64,000 bases of DNA from Morchella semilibera (GCA_009192285.1 WBVU01000008.1:940370-1004369); one strand, 5' to 3'. Positions 1-13,038 are shown, counted from the stretch's first letter. Numbers and translations: made by a program. Notes: generated by a model not told the origin, from the sequence alone.

Positions 1-278
1 TAAAAAATAGCAGAAAAAAAGCGGAAATTCACAGCAACTTCTGCAAAAGAAGAGCTGTGATTTCAGGAGTTGGTGATTAGATGCAAGTTGAGATGGAGAT
101 GATGGATCTGAAGTCGGTTTGATGATATCTCTGTTGGTTGTTGAGTTATTTTCAAAAATCAGTTCCTGAAGTGGGGTTTTAACTCAAGGCAATTACAACA
201 ACTTAAACCATTTGGTATTCTACTCTGATGAATCCCTAATGGAAGGAAAAGCTAGGGCTGGAGTCGTTGGCAATAGAG
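1..278. other. Unassigned flank, no gene seen
   Basis: This stretch lies left of the Gyp-1 LTR. I see no convincing coding frame, repeat or RNA. It does not match the right flank of Gyp-1, so the original insertion site of that element cannot be recognised here. Confidence 0.4.
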
Positions 279-949
279 AGTTACGGAGCAGTACGGGGAC
301 AACGAGCAAGAGGGCCGAAGTATACAATCAAGGCGAGGGTGAGAACGAGAGAGAGGGGCAGCGACAATGAGACTTAACCGAGGAGCAGGATCGTGGGGCA
401 GAGGGTCCAAAGGGCCTCTCTTACGAAGACGTGGAGACAAAGATACGAGTAGACGATACGTACTACGGTCATGGGCTATGGTCGAGGCGAGGCGAAGCGA
501 GGCAAGAACGAAGACGAGACAGGGTACTATGGAAGGCCCAAGAGGGGTCTTGACGGAACTATGGTAATGACGTCGTTTATTCAAAACTAAAGACAATAGA
601 CAAACAGAACTAAACCGTAGGGTTGGTAACAGGAAGAACACGTAGGAAAAGAAAGAGGAAGAAAAGAACAAATGAGAAGTCTGTAGCAACATATATATAC
701 CCCTACTAATCCCTGTACAGCGGTAGGTAATAAGTCATCGGATGACCTAACCAGAATTTTGCCTGCAAATGCGCATTCTGGTAGCGTTCCGTCCGATGAC
801 TTATCACCCACAGCTGTACAATCATGACTCATAACATCGTGTAACGGAAACCCATAGAAACTCCCAGAACCCAAAAGAAATACCGAGATCCAAAACCCCA
901 TTCCCGAATATCCTTCTTTCCTGCGAACTCTGTTGTACGCCGTGATAGA
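279..949 (-). repeat. Gyp-1 3' LTR
   Basis: About 670 bp, homologous to 6170-6725. In element orientation it begins TCTATCACGGC and ends GTAACTC, a decayed form of the TGTATCACGGC...CCGTAACA termini of related LTRs here. A TATATATA stretch at 691-698 is the likely core promoter. Relative to the right copy it holds an extra block near 715-815. Confidence 0.8.
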
Positions 950-999
950 TTAGGCCCTCCTTCAGGTCTAACTCCTGGTAGGCCTAGGCTTATGTGGGT

Positions 1000-3900
1000 A
1001 ATTATCGTGAAAGTCCTTAACCAAATCGGGGGCATGCTCCAAGTTCTCGGGGGGTTGCCAAGATGGTTCATCATAACCAAGATACCGAACCAAATACTGT
1101 AATTTCCCATAACGCCTACGAGAATCCAAGACACATTCCACTTCCCATTCCTGTTCACCGTTGATTTATATTGCTGGAGGCAGAAATTGTAGCTGGCCGG
1201 GGATTGGATTACTGGGTGCAAGAGACAAGAGAGATACATAGAACACCGGATGAATCTTCATAGAAGCCGGCAGGTCGAGTTCATAAGCATAGGGGCTAAC
1301 CATCCGCTTAATCACATAGGGGCCGATGCGTTTCCAGTCGAGTTTCTTCAAGGGTTGCTTGGTCTCAATATTCCGGGTGGAGAGAAAAACTTCATCTCCA
1401 ATGGCGTACCTGGGAGCAGGAGTCCTATTCCGATTTGCTGCATCTTCATAGATTTTCTGAGCCCAAGTCATTTCGTCAAGAGGAAACTCATAAATCTGCG
1501 CCATGGTCCTAGCCATACTGTTGGCCTGATCCTCATTGATAGTCTTTCCATGCTGTAGCGGGGCAAAGAACATACGAGGGCTCCTCTCATAATTAGCCTG
1601 AAACGGGGACATCTTGGTGGTCTCAGACACATGATTATTAGTCGCAAATTCTGCCATGGGAAGATACTGAGTCCAGTCGTCCTGTTGATATGAAACATAG
1701 GCTCGAAGATACTGCTCCATCACCGCATTGATTCTTTCGGTTTGACCATCTGTCTGCGGATGAAAGGCGTTACTATAGCGAGGGGCGATCTCCAGACGGG
1801 AGCATAAGACCTTCTAGAATTCAGCCGTAAACTGGGTGCCACCGTCCGAGACAATAGTTTCTGGAAGTCCATGAAATTTCCAAACTGAATCAAGGTACAT
1901 AACCACAACATCCCTAGCATTTGCCTTCTCGGTGCAAAGTATAAAGTGACGCATTTTCGTTAATCAATCAACCACAACCAAGATTGCATTGAAACCATTA
2001 CTTTCGGGAAGCCCTGTAACAAAGTCCATTGATATATTGGTCCATGAGCCCTTAGGAACGGCAAGAGGTCGGAGGACGCCTTGTAAGGCATTACGAGAGG
2101 CCTTGCTTCGGGGGCAAACATTACAATTCAAGACATAGCGATCGACATACTTCCTCATATTTGGCCAGTAATAGTTACGGCTGAGGAGTTCGAGAGTCTT
2201 GGCGCGGCCCGGATGTCCGGCGGAAGGTTTATTATGATGGTCCTGCAGTAAACAAAGCTGAAGATTATTGAACTCGGGAACATAAATAGCCTGACGATAC
2301 AGGAGGAATCCATCGTCTGTTTCGGTACATTCGGTGAGAGAGATATTCTTGGAATGTTTCGTGCTATTGCGAAGCATAGTCAAAACTTGTCCAGGGAAAC
2401 TATCTTCTTGGTAAGCTTGGATAAACAATTCCTTCACGGTAGGCATTCCTTCAGTGGGTTCATTTGTCAAAGAACCCGCCAACAAACTTAGCTTAATCCT
2501 TGATCCCAGATTTTCCTGCTTCAATATCACCTGCGACTGGTACGTCAATCGTTCATCTCCCTCTTTTGGCAAATCTCTTGTTCTCCTGGTAAGTGCATCC
2601 GGCTTCCCCCCTTGTTTCCCTGGTCTAAACTGGATAATGAAATTAAATCGAGACAAAAGTTCAGCCCAACGTGTTTGGCGACGATTCAGCAACTTCGTAG
2701 ACATATTCCAGATTCCTGCGGTCACTCAGTACCTTAACGGGGTACCGGAACTCTTCCAAATGTGGACGCCATTCTTCAAAGCTCCTATTTACTGCCAAGA
2801 AACTCCTTATCATAAATCTTGTAATTGCATTCGGCCGGACAGTATTTCTTGGAGAAAAATGCCACCAGATGCAAGATTCCATTGTCGCCGTACTGGGACA
2901 TAATACCAGCAGAAACATAATCCGAAGCGTCGGTTTCCACGATAACTTCTTTTTCAAATTCAAAGTGTGCCAGGATTTCATGGATACGCTAGGATCGGGG
3001 GACTGGAAGGATTGGCAGAGCTGGGATTATTGTAAGCTAGGAGGCGGGGGTGAGTCAGAATAGGTTCTATGGGTTTCTGTTAGGTGAGAATGTAAGTCAT
3101 GGTTGGGGTTGCGCGAGGGTATGAGTCAGGCTTGGCTCTGGAATAAGGCCTATATCAGGGGGGCAACAGTGCCTACTCTGATACTTTTCTTCTTTCTCTT
3201 TTTTCCTTACGCAACGTCTTCTGTATCTATCTACAATACATTATAGTCTCTATTTTCTACTAGTGACTATCGCTGTCTTCTATACTCCTCATTCATACTT
3301 CTCCCTCCTGGAAGTATCGCTGCCACCTGCCCCGTACCCTATGACTGTGACAAGAGTCATCTACTGGTACCTCCGCTTACACGTCGCGATCAGAGACTCC
3401 CTGTGGACTCTCATCCCCACTCTATTACTGTTATAACTTCGCACCCTGCGGAACAAAGCTACACACCCTTGACGCTCCCTTGAGACAGGATCGGGGCCGA
3501 GGTAAATGCATCCTTGAGCTTCTGAAACGCTATTTCTGCCTTTGGGAACCATTCAAACTTTACGTTTTTCTTAGTCAAAGCAGTGAGCGGAGCAACAACT
3601 CGCGAATACGTATAAATAAATCGTCGGTAAAAATTTGTAAAGCCTAGAAATTCCTGAACCTCCCGGAGCTTAGTGGGTGTTTCCCAATCCTTGATTGTTG
3701 ATACCTTGCTAGGGTCCATTTGAATGCCTTTGAGAGTGACGATAAGTCCGAGGTACTTGGTCTGTTGAACATAGAACTCGCATTTTTCCGGCTTAAGATG
3801 AACACCATGAATTTGGAACACCTTCAAAATTTTCCGGATATGTTGCTTATGCTCATCCAAAGTCTCGGAGTAAATTAATACATCGTCGAGATAAGCCATG

Positions 3901-5128
3901 GCGAAGTCATCCAAAAAGGCACGCAGAAGATCATTGATCCAGTGCTGAAACGTGGCGGGGCATTGGTCAATCCAAAGGGTATAACATTATACTTGAAGTG
4001 GCCATAGTGGGTCCTAAACGCGGTCTTCCATTCGTCTCCTTCCTGGATTCTGATCTGATGATATCCCCAACGAAGATCCAGCTTGGTATAGTACTTGGCC
4101 TTAGATAGGCGGGACAGAATCTCGGGAATCAAGGGCAGCGGGTGTCGATTTTTAACCGTAATTTCATTGAGCTTCCAGTAATCAACGCATAAACGTAGAG
4201 AGCCATCGGATTTCTGACGAACAGAACGGGAGCACCAGCAGGAGATTCGGAGTAACGAATAAAACCCTTGGACAAATTCTCAGTAATATAATCCCTCAGG
4301 GCCTGTAGTTCTAGGCGGGACATACCATACAGCGGGCCAAATAGAGGGGCCTTCCCATTCTGCAGGACTATTTTCAAATCATAAGGACGGTGCGACGGCA
4401 GGGCGGTAGCCTGGCTTTCCTGGAACAGCGACATAAATTCCTGAAGGTCCTTAGGTACGTTGGCTAGGGGATCTTGAGTCGTCTTTTGGACAATAGCTTC
4501 ATCAATAGCCCGAATCGAGGCACAGAAGAGTTTATCCTGTCGGCGCCGAGCAAGACCTACGAAGGTACGGCCCCAATGGCTGCAATCTGTATAGCAGGGG
4601 CATCTGGGAACAAGACAGAAATTTCTTTGATGGTAATTGGAGTCTGAGACTGGGAACAGTTCTGGACACAGAAATCAGAATCAAAGATGATCTTATTCGT
4701 CTTTGGTCCGATAGCTAAATCTTGACGCCTCATCCTAGGGATACCTATTACTATTGGGTAGTGTCCTAGCTTGTTCACAAAAACGGGGCAAATTCCTGGT
4801 GGCCACTGATGTCCAATGACAGCTTAACTATATGCGTAATCTTTCCTGATTCTACCAGCCTACCGTCGATTACCTCGAGCAGGCGTGATCTTTTCAGGGG
4901 AACCAGGGTAAGGCCATAAGTACGCATGAAGTCTTGGTCAATAAAGGCATAACCGGACGCGCCGGTATCTATCAGGGCATGGGTCATAACAGAGATGGTG
5001 GGCGACTGGGCCACGGAGCAGTTAACAACGAGGGATTCCTCAGATATCCTGTCTTCGGAAACAGCGGCAGCGGAGAGGACAAAAGTAGGTGGCGGGACTA
5101 GCCCCTTTGGTGTTTCAATTTTTACCAA
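1000..5128 (-). pseudogene. Gyp-1 pol (PR-RT-RH-IN-chromodomain), broken
   Basis: Polyprotein that would process Gag, copy RNA to DNA and integrate it. Reading leftward: protease with the DTGAS active site (near 4965-4990); RT with the [10 protein letters not shown] and [13 protein letters not shown] blocks and the YLDD catalytic box (near 3890); RNase H start with [11 protein letters not shown] (near 2930); integrase zinc finger HHCC with [19 protein letters not shown] (near 2200); integrase core [12 protein letters not shown] module (KLDWKRIGPY, near 1340); and a degenerate chromodomain near 1000-1160. Frameshifts or stops separate nearly every block, and the 2977-3486 LTR splits RT from RNase H. 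The DNA on either side of that LTR rejoins cleanly at APIL/AHFE once the duplication is removed. It is non-functional. Confidence 0.85.
2977..3486 (+). repeat. Solo LTR of Gyp-5 family
   Basis: A 510 bp LTR starting (T)TTCATGGATACGC and ending CTTGAGAC, homologous to the LTRs at 56475 and 62030. It is flanked by AGGAT at 2972-2976 and 3487-3491. Its first ~85 bp keep the reading frame (to the stop near 3063) that encodes the C-terminus of Gyp-5 pol. Confidence 0.9.
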
Positions 5129-5162
5129 AGGGACTGACCTTTTAACGCCGGCTTAGGGGTTA

Positions 5163-6104
5163 CTAGTTCAACTGGTGTTTTATGCCAGTTGTTGGAGGTA
5201 CGGGAATCCTGAGAACGGGGGGCCAGGTATGGGACTTCGGGGTCCGAGAGGTAAGGGTGGCTTGCTTTCTGGTAGCATCGGGGACGGCAGGAGGAAGGCA
5301 GCGGCGAAGGTCAGCAATAACAGCATCGGCATCGGCGAGGGCTTCCTGATGTAGGGGCAGGCGATAACGGTACTTTTCCCCTTCCGCTGTAAGTGAGGCT
5401 ATTTCTTGATTGAGGCTTTGTACAGCCCCGGCGGACACTTCATTGGCCTCGCACAGGCATTGCTAAAGATCAGCAGCCTTTTCTTCGGCCACTCCCAGTT
5501 CGAAACTGAGATCCTCAATGACTTCGTCATGAGCCGTGCATACGGCAGAGTCTTCAGGAGCAGGGGCATCGGCAGGTGCAGTCAGGGCGGCCAGGGCTTC
5601 GGCGATAAGAGTGTGGGCCTGGGTAAGTTCATACCCAAAGTCATCCTCGACGGAGCCAAAAGTTTCTAAGAAACTCGCAAGTCTCTCAGTCGGTATAGAC
5701 GGGGCAGAGGCAGCGGAGGCCTCCGTAGGACAGCCGATAGTATACTGGGCAAGGGCGGGGTTTCTGAGCCGACGAATAATGGCTTCGGAGTCATGGGCGG
5801 GGCAGGAGTCGTTGATGGTAGGGGCTCCGATATGGAGTTTCCCTGGAGCGGGTTGAGTAAAGGTGGCCTTAGCCCAGTAGGCGTTGGCGCGCGCTTAAGA
5901 CAATGGGCGATGGCATACTGACGGAGGAGACAAACGTGGGATCTGAGCCGAGGCGACAGCCGAGATCGAACCAATGAGACCGAGGGACGAGGGCGAGGTG
6001 ACAGAAACCCTTCGTCTCTGGGAAGTAACAATTGAGGGGGCCGGGATGAAGTATACAGGGTTGGGCATGTCCCCCATGGGGATATCCCAGCTGAAGTCTG
6101 TCAT
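5163..6104 (-). pseudogene. Gyp-1 gag N-terminal part
   Basis: The frame from the ATG at about 6104 (MTDFSWDIPMGD) continues through serine/proline-rich sequence and a possible coiled-coil segment (QSLNQEIASLTAEGEKYRYRL, near 5400), with frameshifts between. I cannot find the capsid core or the CCHC zinc knuckle expected before protease. The element therefore seems to have lost the middle and C-terminal part of gag by internal deletion. Confidence 0.55.
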
Positions 6105-6169
6105 AGTGGTGACCGAAGCTAAGCGAGGCGAGGGTGTTATATAGGTCGGCGGAGGGGACGTGTTCTTAG

Positions 6170-6725
6170 TGTTACGGAACAACACGGGGACAACGAGCAA
6201 AAGGGCCAAAGTATACAACCAAGGCGAGAGTGAGAACGAGAGAGAGGGGCAATGATGAGGGACTTAACCGAGGAGCAGGATCGTGGGGCAGAGGGTCCAA
6301 AGGGCCTCTCTTACGAAGACGTGGAAACGAAGATACTAGTAGACGATACGTACTACGGGCTATGGTCGAGGCGAGGCGAAGCGAGGCAAGAACGAAGACG
6401 AGACAGGGTACTATGCAAGGCCAAGAGGGGTTTTGGTGGAACTATGGTAATGACGTCGTTTATTCAAAACTAAAGACAATAGACAAACAGAACTAAACCG
6501 TAGGGTTGGTAACAGGAAGAACACGTAGGAAGAAAGAGAAAGAAAAGAACAAAGGAGAAGTCTATAGCAATATATATATACCCCTTCTAATCCCTGTACA
6601 ATCATGACTCATAACATCGTGTAATGGAAACCCTTAGAAGCTCCAAGAACCCAAAGAAACCTTATACCTGAAAACCTATTCTCCAATATCCTTCTTATCC
6701 GCAAAGTCAGTAGTAAGCCGTGATA
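6170..6725 (-). repeat. Gyp-1 5' LTR
   Basis: It begins tgttacggaacaac on the plus strand and runs to ccgtgatat, matching 279-949. The internal side in element orientation reads CTAAGAACACGTCCCC directly after the LTR, so no canonical TGG-starting primer-binding site is present. Confidence 0.8.
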
Positions 6726-6726
6726 T

Positions 6727-7299
6727 CGAGGAGCACAGCCAGCGCTACGAGGACACCGACAAAGACAGGAAAAACACCGGGCAGGCATAAGCATAGCACC
6801 GGCAAAGGCAAAGACAAAGGCAAAGGCATAAGGGCGCAGGGCAGGGGAAGTGAGGACCGGATGGACCTCAACGAGAACGATGAGAGGTACTATGGTTTAC
6901 CCCTGAAGAGGACAAGGTTTTAGTGTACGAGGACTATGGCTTGAGGATAGGATTATATTCCTATGTACCGAGATAACAGGAAGATGAGAGAGAGAGGAAA
7001 GAAAGAAAGAACTAAGGAAAACATCTATCTTCACTATTTAACACTTCTCCCCGACCGGTCCGATACGACTCACACAATCACTCATAGGACTCCATGGAAG
7101 TCCTTCACTACCACACCTCATATTCCTCCCCACCATCTCTGCTATTTACATTACAAATTCATGCCGCCATCAAATCTCCTACAATCTGATGACGACATAC
7201 CCTCCTCAGCACACCCCTTCCTAGCTTAGCAATACCTTAACAATGACAGCAAAGCCTCGATTACCGAACTGTCGGGGCCGATGCCAAAACGCTGGGACA
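6727..7299 (-). repeat. Truncated LTR of Gyp-3/Gyp-6 family
   Basis: It starts inside the LTR (cgaggagcacagcc block) and runs to the normal end acgctgggaca. The first ~50 bp are missing at the junction with Gyp-1. It lies in LINE-a sequence, of which only about 13 bp remains to its right before Gyp-2. Confidence 0.8.
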
Positions 7300-7312
7300 G
7301 CAAGGGTATCAA

Positions 7313-7821
7313 TCTATCACGGAGCTAAGCGAGGACAAGGACGAGAGGTGCCAAGGTACGCAACTAAGGCAGGACGAGGCAAAACGGACGTGTATCAGAC
7401 CTAAGCGAGGTTAAAGGGCGGAGGTACAGGACGAGGGCAGAGCGAGGCGGAATAGGATACGAGACGAAAACTATAGATTGCCTTTTACCTTCTAGAGAGT
7501 AGGAGTGGGGGAACTGAATAATAGCTAGAGATCCTAAAGCTTCGTATTGGCTCAAGGACAGGAAGGTTGCGTGAAGAAGAAAGGAAAGAAACAGAAAGTC
7601 TACAAGCGAGGGAGAGAGCTCCCTATATATAGCCCCAGAATCCCTTCGCTGACTCATGCCATGGAAACCTATAGAACCCCAAGGAAATCCCCATATTAGA
7701 AATATATACGCAACGTTAACTCATAAATCCCTGTAACAAGAAACTCATAGAACATCATAGAAAAACCCTGACTAATCCTTCTTCCCGCAACATCACTAAA
7801 TACGCTCCACGTCGTGATAGA
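7313..7821 (-). repeat. Gyp-2 3' LTR
   Basis: About 509 bp, from tctatcacggagctaagcgagg to cgtcgtgataga. It is homologous to 19563-19944 plus 20902-21036, including the shared block with actatagattgcct and the end ccctgactaatccttcttcccgcaa. Confidence 0.85.
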
Positions 7822-7859
7822 TATCAAGTCCCCCTCTGAGGCTTCAGTCTTCCTAGGCT

Positions 7860-10800
7860 TGCGTGCGTATCATTCGTGGAAGTACTTGATCAACTCGGGG
7901 GAGTTATCCAGGTCTCCGTAGGGTTGCTATGATAGCTCGTTATAACCGGTATACCGAACAAGTTACTTCAGTCTTCTACGTCGTTTCCAAGAATCTAAAA
8001 ATAGCATCAACTTCCCACTGCTGTTCTCCCTCGATCTCAATTGGCGGTGCAGGTGGTAATACTTGTCCCGGGACTGGGTCATTGGCGGTGGGCGAGAGTA
8101 ATGAAACACGGAACACTCGGTGCATCTCCATCGACGGGGGTAACACAAGTTCGTAGGTATAGGGGCTAACAATCCGCGAACTTGGATAAGGTACGACTTG
8201 TTTCCAGTCCAACTTCTTCGAGGGCCACTTTGGTCAATAAATTCCGGGTTGATAGCCATACTTTATCTCCAATAGCATAAAGAGGTGCGGGATTTCAGCT
8301 GGCATTAGCTAACTCCTCTTGCATTCGTTGGGCTCTAAACATCTCCGCGCGAAGAAAATCAAACACTTCCGACATATCTCTTGCCATAGTATTGGCTTGA
8401 TCCTCATTAGTAGTAGTATTATACCGTAGTGGGCCAAAATTCATTCAGGGGTGACATCCATAGTTTGATTCAAAGGGGGAGAATTTAGTTGACTCGGAGA
8501 TATGATTATTGGTAGAGAACTCGGTCATAGGAAGATAGGCAGCCCAATTATCCTGTTGGTAATCCACATAACACCAAAGATACTGTTCCATAATGGCATT
8601 AGTTCGTTCGATTTGGCCGTCAGTCTGTGGATGAAAAGCAGTGGAATAGCGTGGGGAAACCTCGAAGCGTTCGCAGAGTGATTTTCAAAAGTCAGAAGTA
8701 AATTGGGTACCTCGGTCTGAAACTATCTTTTCCGGAAGGCCATTCAATTTCCAAACATTTTCCAAGTACATTCGAGCAATATCCCTGGCTCCTGATTCTT
8801 CGCCACATGGAATAAAGTGTCGCATTGTGGTACGGCGGTCGACGACAATAGGTATTACATTGTATCCATTGCTAGACGGTAGGCCTGTAACAAAGTCCAT
8901 TGATACATCTGTCCATGGTGCTTTGGGAACTGAAAGAGGACGGAGAACTCCCTGTGGAGCATTGTGATTGGCTTTGCTTCTCCGACAAATATGGCAATTC
9001 ATAACATAGCGGTCGGTGTACTTTCGCATATTCGGCCAGTAATACTCACGACTAAGAAGCTCCAAAGTTTTAATTCTACCAGGGTGACCTGCTGATGGTT
9101 TATCGTAGTATTCCTGAAGAAGCCTAATTTGTAATTCTTTGTGTTCCAGTGGTACAAAGAGTTTGCGTCGATACAAAAGAAGTCCGTCTTCATTTTTCAT
9201 GCATTTGGCTAGAGAAATCTGTTTCGATTGTTTGGTGCCATCTTTTAGCATTGTGAGTACCTTGCTTGGGAAACTATCTTCTTTGTAAGCTTTTAAAAAT
9301 AATTCTTGGACAGTGGGCGTTCCTTTAGCGGGTTCATTTGCCAAAGAACCCGCCAACATACTTGGCTTAGTATCCAAAACTTTCCTTTTCAATATGTCCT
9401 GGTACTGATATTCGAGGCGTTCATCCCCCTCCTTAGGATGATCCTCTGATCGCCTTGTTAATGCATCTGGTTTCCCTCCTTGCTTCCCTGGACAAAATTG
9501 TGTTATAAATCAAAACGAGATAAGAATTCTGACCAGTGGGTCTGGCGGCGATTTAGCAACTTGGTTGACATAAAATATTCAAGGTTCCTGTGATCCATCA
9601 GGACCTTGACTGGGTAAGAGGCCGTCTCCAAAAATAGCGCCATTCTTCAAACCCTCGGATAATTGCTAGCAATTCTTTATTGTATATTTCATAGTTACAC
9701 TCTGCCGGTGTATGTTTTTTAGAAAAGAAGGCGACTGGGTGTAAAATTCCTTCGTCGTCTCGTTGGAACATGATCGAGGCGGAGACATAATCGGAGGCAT
9801 CAGTTTCCACAATAATTTCTCGATCGAGGTCGAAGTGTCTGAGTATTGGGGCCATGGTAAATGCGGTCTTGAGATCTTGGAATGCTTTCTCGGTCATTTC
9901 TGTCCATTTAAAAACCACTCCTGCCTTTGTTGAAGCGGTTAGGGGAGATACAACCCTTGAGTAAGCATAGATAAAGCGCCAATGGAAATTTGCAAAGTCT
10001 AGGAATTCCTGTTCATCCTTCAGGCAGGTTGGGGTTTCCCAATTCCTAATCGTAGCCACTTTTAATTGATCCATTTTATTTCCTTCCGGTGTTAAAACGA
10101 AGCCGAGATACAGAGTTTCCTTAACATGCCATTCGCATTTCTCTAGTTTAAGCTGTATGGTATTCTGATCGATGATGCGTAAGACTTTATCAACATGGAT
10201 CCTATGTTCTTCGAGGGTGGCGGAGTATATAAGGATATCATCCAGGTACGCTGTGGCAAAATGGTCGAAATAAGGTCGGAGCATATCATTAACCCAATGT
10301 TGAAAAAATGCTGGTGCATTGGTAAGGCCAAAAGGCATGACTTTATACTCAAAATGTCCATAGCGAGTTCTAAAAGCCGTTTTCCACTCGTCTCCCTCCC
10401 TGATTCTCAATTGATGATACCCATTACGCAGGTCCAACTTGGTGAAATACTTTGCTGAGGAGATACACATAAAGGTTTCAGGGGTTAGTTGTAATGGGTG
10501 GCGGTTTTTAACCGTTACTCCATTCAGTTTCCGGTAATCAACGCATAAACGGAGGGACCCATCGGTCTTTTTGACAAACAATACCGGGGAGCCAGCGGGG
10601 GAGGTGCTATGACAAATGCGTCCTTTTGATAGGTACTCCGCAAGGTAGTCCCTCAGGACTTGTAGCTCCAATTGGGTCATGCCATACATGGGTCCAAAAG
10701 GTACCGTCTTGACATCTTGGATGTCAATTGCCAAATCATAATCAGGTCTATGTGGGGGTAAATGAGGGAGGTCAGATTCATTAAGCAGATGAAAAAAGGC

Positions 10801-11102
10801 ATGGTGCTCTTCAGGCACAAGGGCGCGGGGGTCCTTCGGTGGTTTTGCTAATAGATCATCGAGGGCCTTGAGGGTGGTAGATTACATCTGCATTCCTTTC
10901 CCGTCCTTATTGACTAGTGTATGAAAGGTATAAGATTTAAGGACCGAAATACTGACAGTTTGCTTAGGGAGTAATTCAATCGTAATTCCCTTAGCGATGA
11001 CCTTGGTGTGATTGGGGGAACAGTTGTTAATACAACTGGGTGAACCAAAGTGTATGTCAATTTTAGTAGAGAGGATAAGATAAATCTATAGGTGCCACTC
11101 CT
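7860..11102 (-). pseudogene. Gyp-2 pol, RT to chromodomain
   Basis: The longest open piece is 9598-10818 (406 codons). It covers RT with [45 protein letters not shown] and the catalytic YLDDILIYS, then RNase H with [12 protein letters not shown]. Integrase follows at 8685-9392, with the zinc-finger block [23 protein letters not shown], core VTGLPSSNGYN and SDRGTQF. A GPY/F region (LDWKQVVPYP) and a broken chromodomain occupy about 7860-8260. The protease and the Gag zinc knuckle are absent: sequence goes from the Gag proline-rich tail (APIDLS) almost directly to the segment that normally follows protease. It is non-functional. Confidence 0.85.
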
Positions 11103-11732
11103 TGCCCCGGCGTCTTGGCATCAGTCCCAGGGATTTGGTAGTCGAAGCATTGATGTAACTAATGAGGAAGAGTTAAGCGAGAAAGGGTTGTACTGAGAGG
11201 GGGGTGTTGTCATAGGGTTCTAGGAGGTTTGATGGCGTGATGGATTTGTAATGGAAATAATGGAGATGGTAGGGAGGAATATGAGGTATGGAGTGATGGA
11301 TTTCTATGAGGTTCTATGAGCGAATGTGTGAGTCATTTCGGACTGGTAGGGGAGAAGTGGTAACTAGCTGAGATAGATGTTTTTCTTAGTTCTTTCTTTC
11401 TTTCCGCTCTGTCTCCTTTTCCTGTCATCTTGATATATAGGTATATACTCCTATTTTTAAGCAATAGTTCCTTGGCTCTAAGATCCTGTCCTCCTCAAGA
11501 GGAAAACCTATAGTGCCTCTCATCATTTCCATTTAGGTCCATCCGGTCCTCACTCTCCTCGCTCTGCGTTCTGGTGCCTTTGTCTTGCCTTTGCCTTCGC
11601 CAGTGCCTGCACTTGTGCCCGCCTGGTGTTGTCTCTGTCTTCGTCGGTCTCCTCGCGTAGTAGACTGTGCCCCTTGAGTCTTTCTGCGACATCATTGTCA
11701 TCTTCTTCTTGGCGTCGGGTTACTCCATCACA
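11103..11732 (+). repeat. Gyp-3 5' LTR
   Basis: 630 bp, TGCCCCGGCGTCTTGGCAT to TTACTCCATCACA, matching 17659-18289. The DNA directly downstream is CTAAGACAAGACC, the same CTAAG start seen inside the 5' LTRs of Gyp-1, Gyp-2 and Gyp-6. Confidence 0.9.
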
Positions 11733-11793
11733 CTAAGACAAGACCACCCCTACTCGACTGGTACAGTCCGGGTTCCTCGCACCATAGTTTACC

Positions 11794-13038
11794 ATGACCG
11801 CTCCCGCTACCAATGCATTTGACTATCAAAAACTCCATACGGATCTCGAAGGGTTCTTTGTTACTCACCCTGAAGTGGACTCCACTGCAACGGAAGAATC
11901 GAAGCAAGCGTATACTCTCCTCCAAAGGGCCTACGGAGAATTCCAACAATATGCGATCAACCTTACTACCCACCACTGTGAAACCGAACAAGCCCGAGCC
12001 GAGTTCCACAAAAAGGTCCAGTGACTACGAGCTAAGATCAAGAAGCTCCAGAAAGGGATCCAAGAATACCTAGGGGAGCTCCACGACGCCTTAACCAAAC
12101 CGTCTAAGTCGGAGAAACCTCCCGACCCGGAGAAGTACCGGGGCAACCGCAAAAGCCTCAGGACCTTTCAAAGACAACTTCAGATTTAGCTCACAGCCAA
12201 TTTCGATCGTTTTCCTACCTCGGCCCAATAACTTGTGTATTCTATTTCTCGATTGGAAGGACCGGCGGCAGATCAATTTCTTGCTAATATTACCGATGAA
12301 GGAATTGCTCTTGATTCCATGGGAGTGTTTTTTGAAATTCCGGATAATGCTTTTGGGGATCCGGATCGCACTGCGACTGCCGCAGCCCAAAACTTGAGGG
12401 AGATCAAGCAATGCCAACGTACCTTTTCTGAGTATTTTGCAGAGTTCCAGCGGTATGCTGCCGACTCTGAGTTCAATGAGGCGGCCAAGATCGAATCTCT
12501 TTTGGAAGGGCTTAATCAAGATCTGATGGCGCTAATGATTCAGAATGAAACCCCAACGGCGATTAAAGACTGTGGGTTACTCCTCCAACGCCTTGACAAC
12601 AAACAACGAGCCTTGCAGCCCAGGATGGGGAGATTTGGATTTCAGATTCCTAGTGCCCCTGCTCCTCGTTCTTTTGCCTCTCGCCCACCTGTTGCATCAG
12701 CAACATGCCCAGTCGTATAAGGAACACCCCAACCACCGCCGAAGAGTGCTGCGCTAGGGGCCCACCCTTCCTATACTCCTGGGGGAGTTGTTCCTATAGA
12801 TTTGTCTAATAGTCGTCGCCGTCCGGATATTACGGAAAGGGAAGTTCGTCGTGTTGAGAATCATTGTTATTACTGTGGAGGGGTTGGAGATTTGGTTAGG
12901 GATTGTACACTTTCGCCCTCGGCAAGGGCGCCACCTAGGATGAGGGGAGCATTGTTGGAAGCGAAGAAGGAAAAGAAGGAGAAGGAGGGGGATATATCGT
13001 CGGATGAGGAGGAGTTGAAAGATTCGTCCCTGGCCTAA
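11794..13038 (+). pseudogene. Gyp-3 gag
   Basis: Structural Gag. The start MTAPATNAFDYQKLHTDLEGFF (11794) is shared with Gyp-6. The capsid (retrotransposon gag) region is at 12235-12720 ([29 protein letters not shown]), followed by a proline-rich linker and a zinc knuckle at about 12862-12903. The knuckle reads C-YY-C-GGVG-D-LVRD-C, so the histidine ligand of CCHC is replaced by aspartate, whereas Gyp-6 keeps it. Stops after 12024 and 12720 break the frame. Confidence 0.85.

Larger units (their letters stand above)
279..6725 (-). mobile_element. Gyp-1: degenerate Ty3/gypsy chromovirus
   Basis: A complete-looking but decayed LTR retrotransposon read on the minus strand. It has a 3' LTR at 279-949, a purine-rich tract just inside it, pol, a shortened gag and a 5' LTR at 6170-6725. 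The two LTRs are clearly homologous over most of their length, for example the block starting acaacgagcaa and the block ending ccgtgata. The internal order gag-PR-RT-RH-IN-GPY/F-chromodomain is the Metaviridae chromovirus order. No target-site duplication is visible: the left flank is unassigned and the right flank is the middle of another LTR, so at least one end was rearranged. A solo LTR of the Gyp-5 family sits inside pol at 2977-3486. Confidence 0.85.

Noticed and set aside
252-901. ORFs inside the Gyp-1 LTR (both strands) as genes
   Set aside because: They lie entirely in an LTR that is repeated at 6170-6725; low-complexity reading of repeat DNA.
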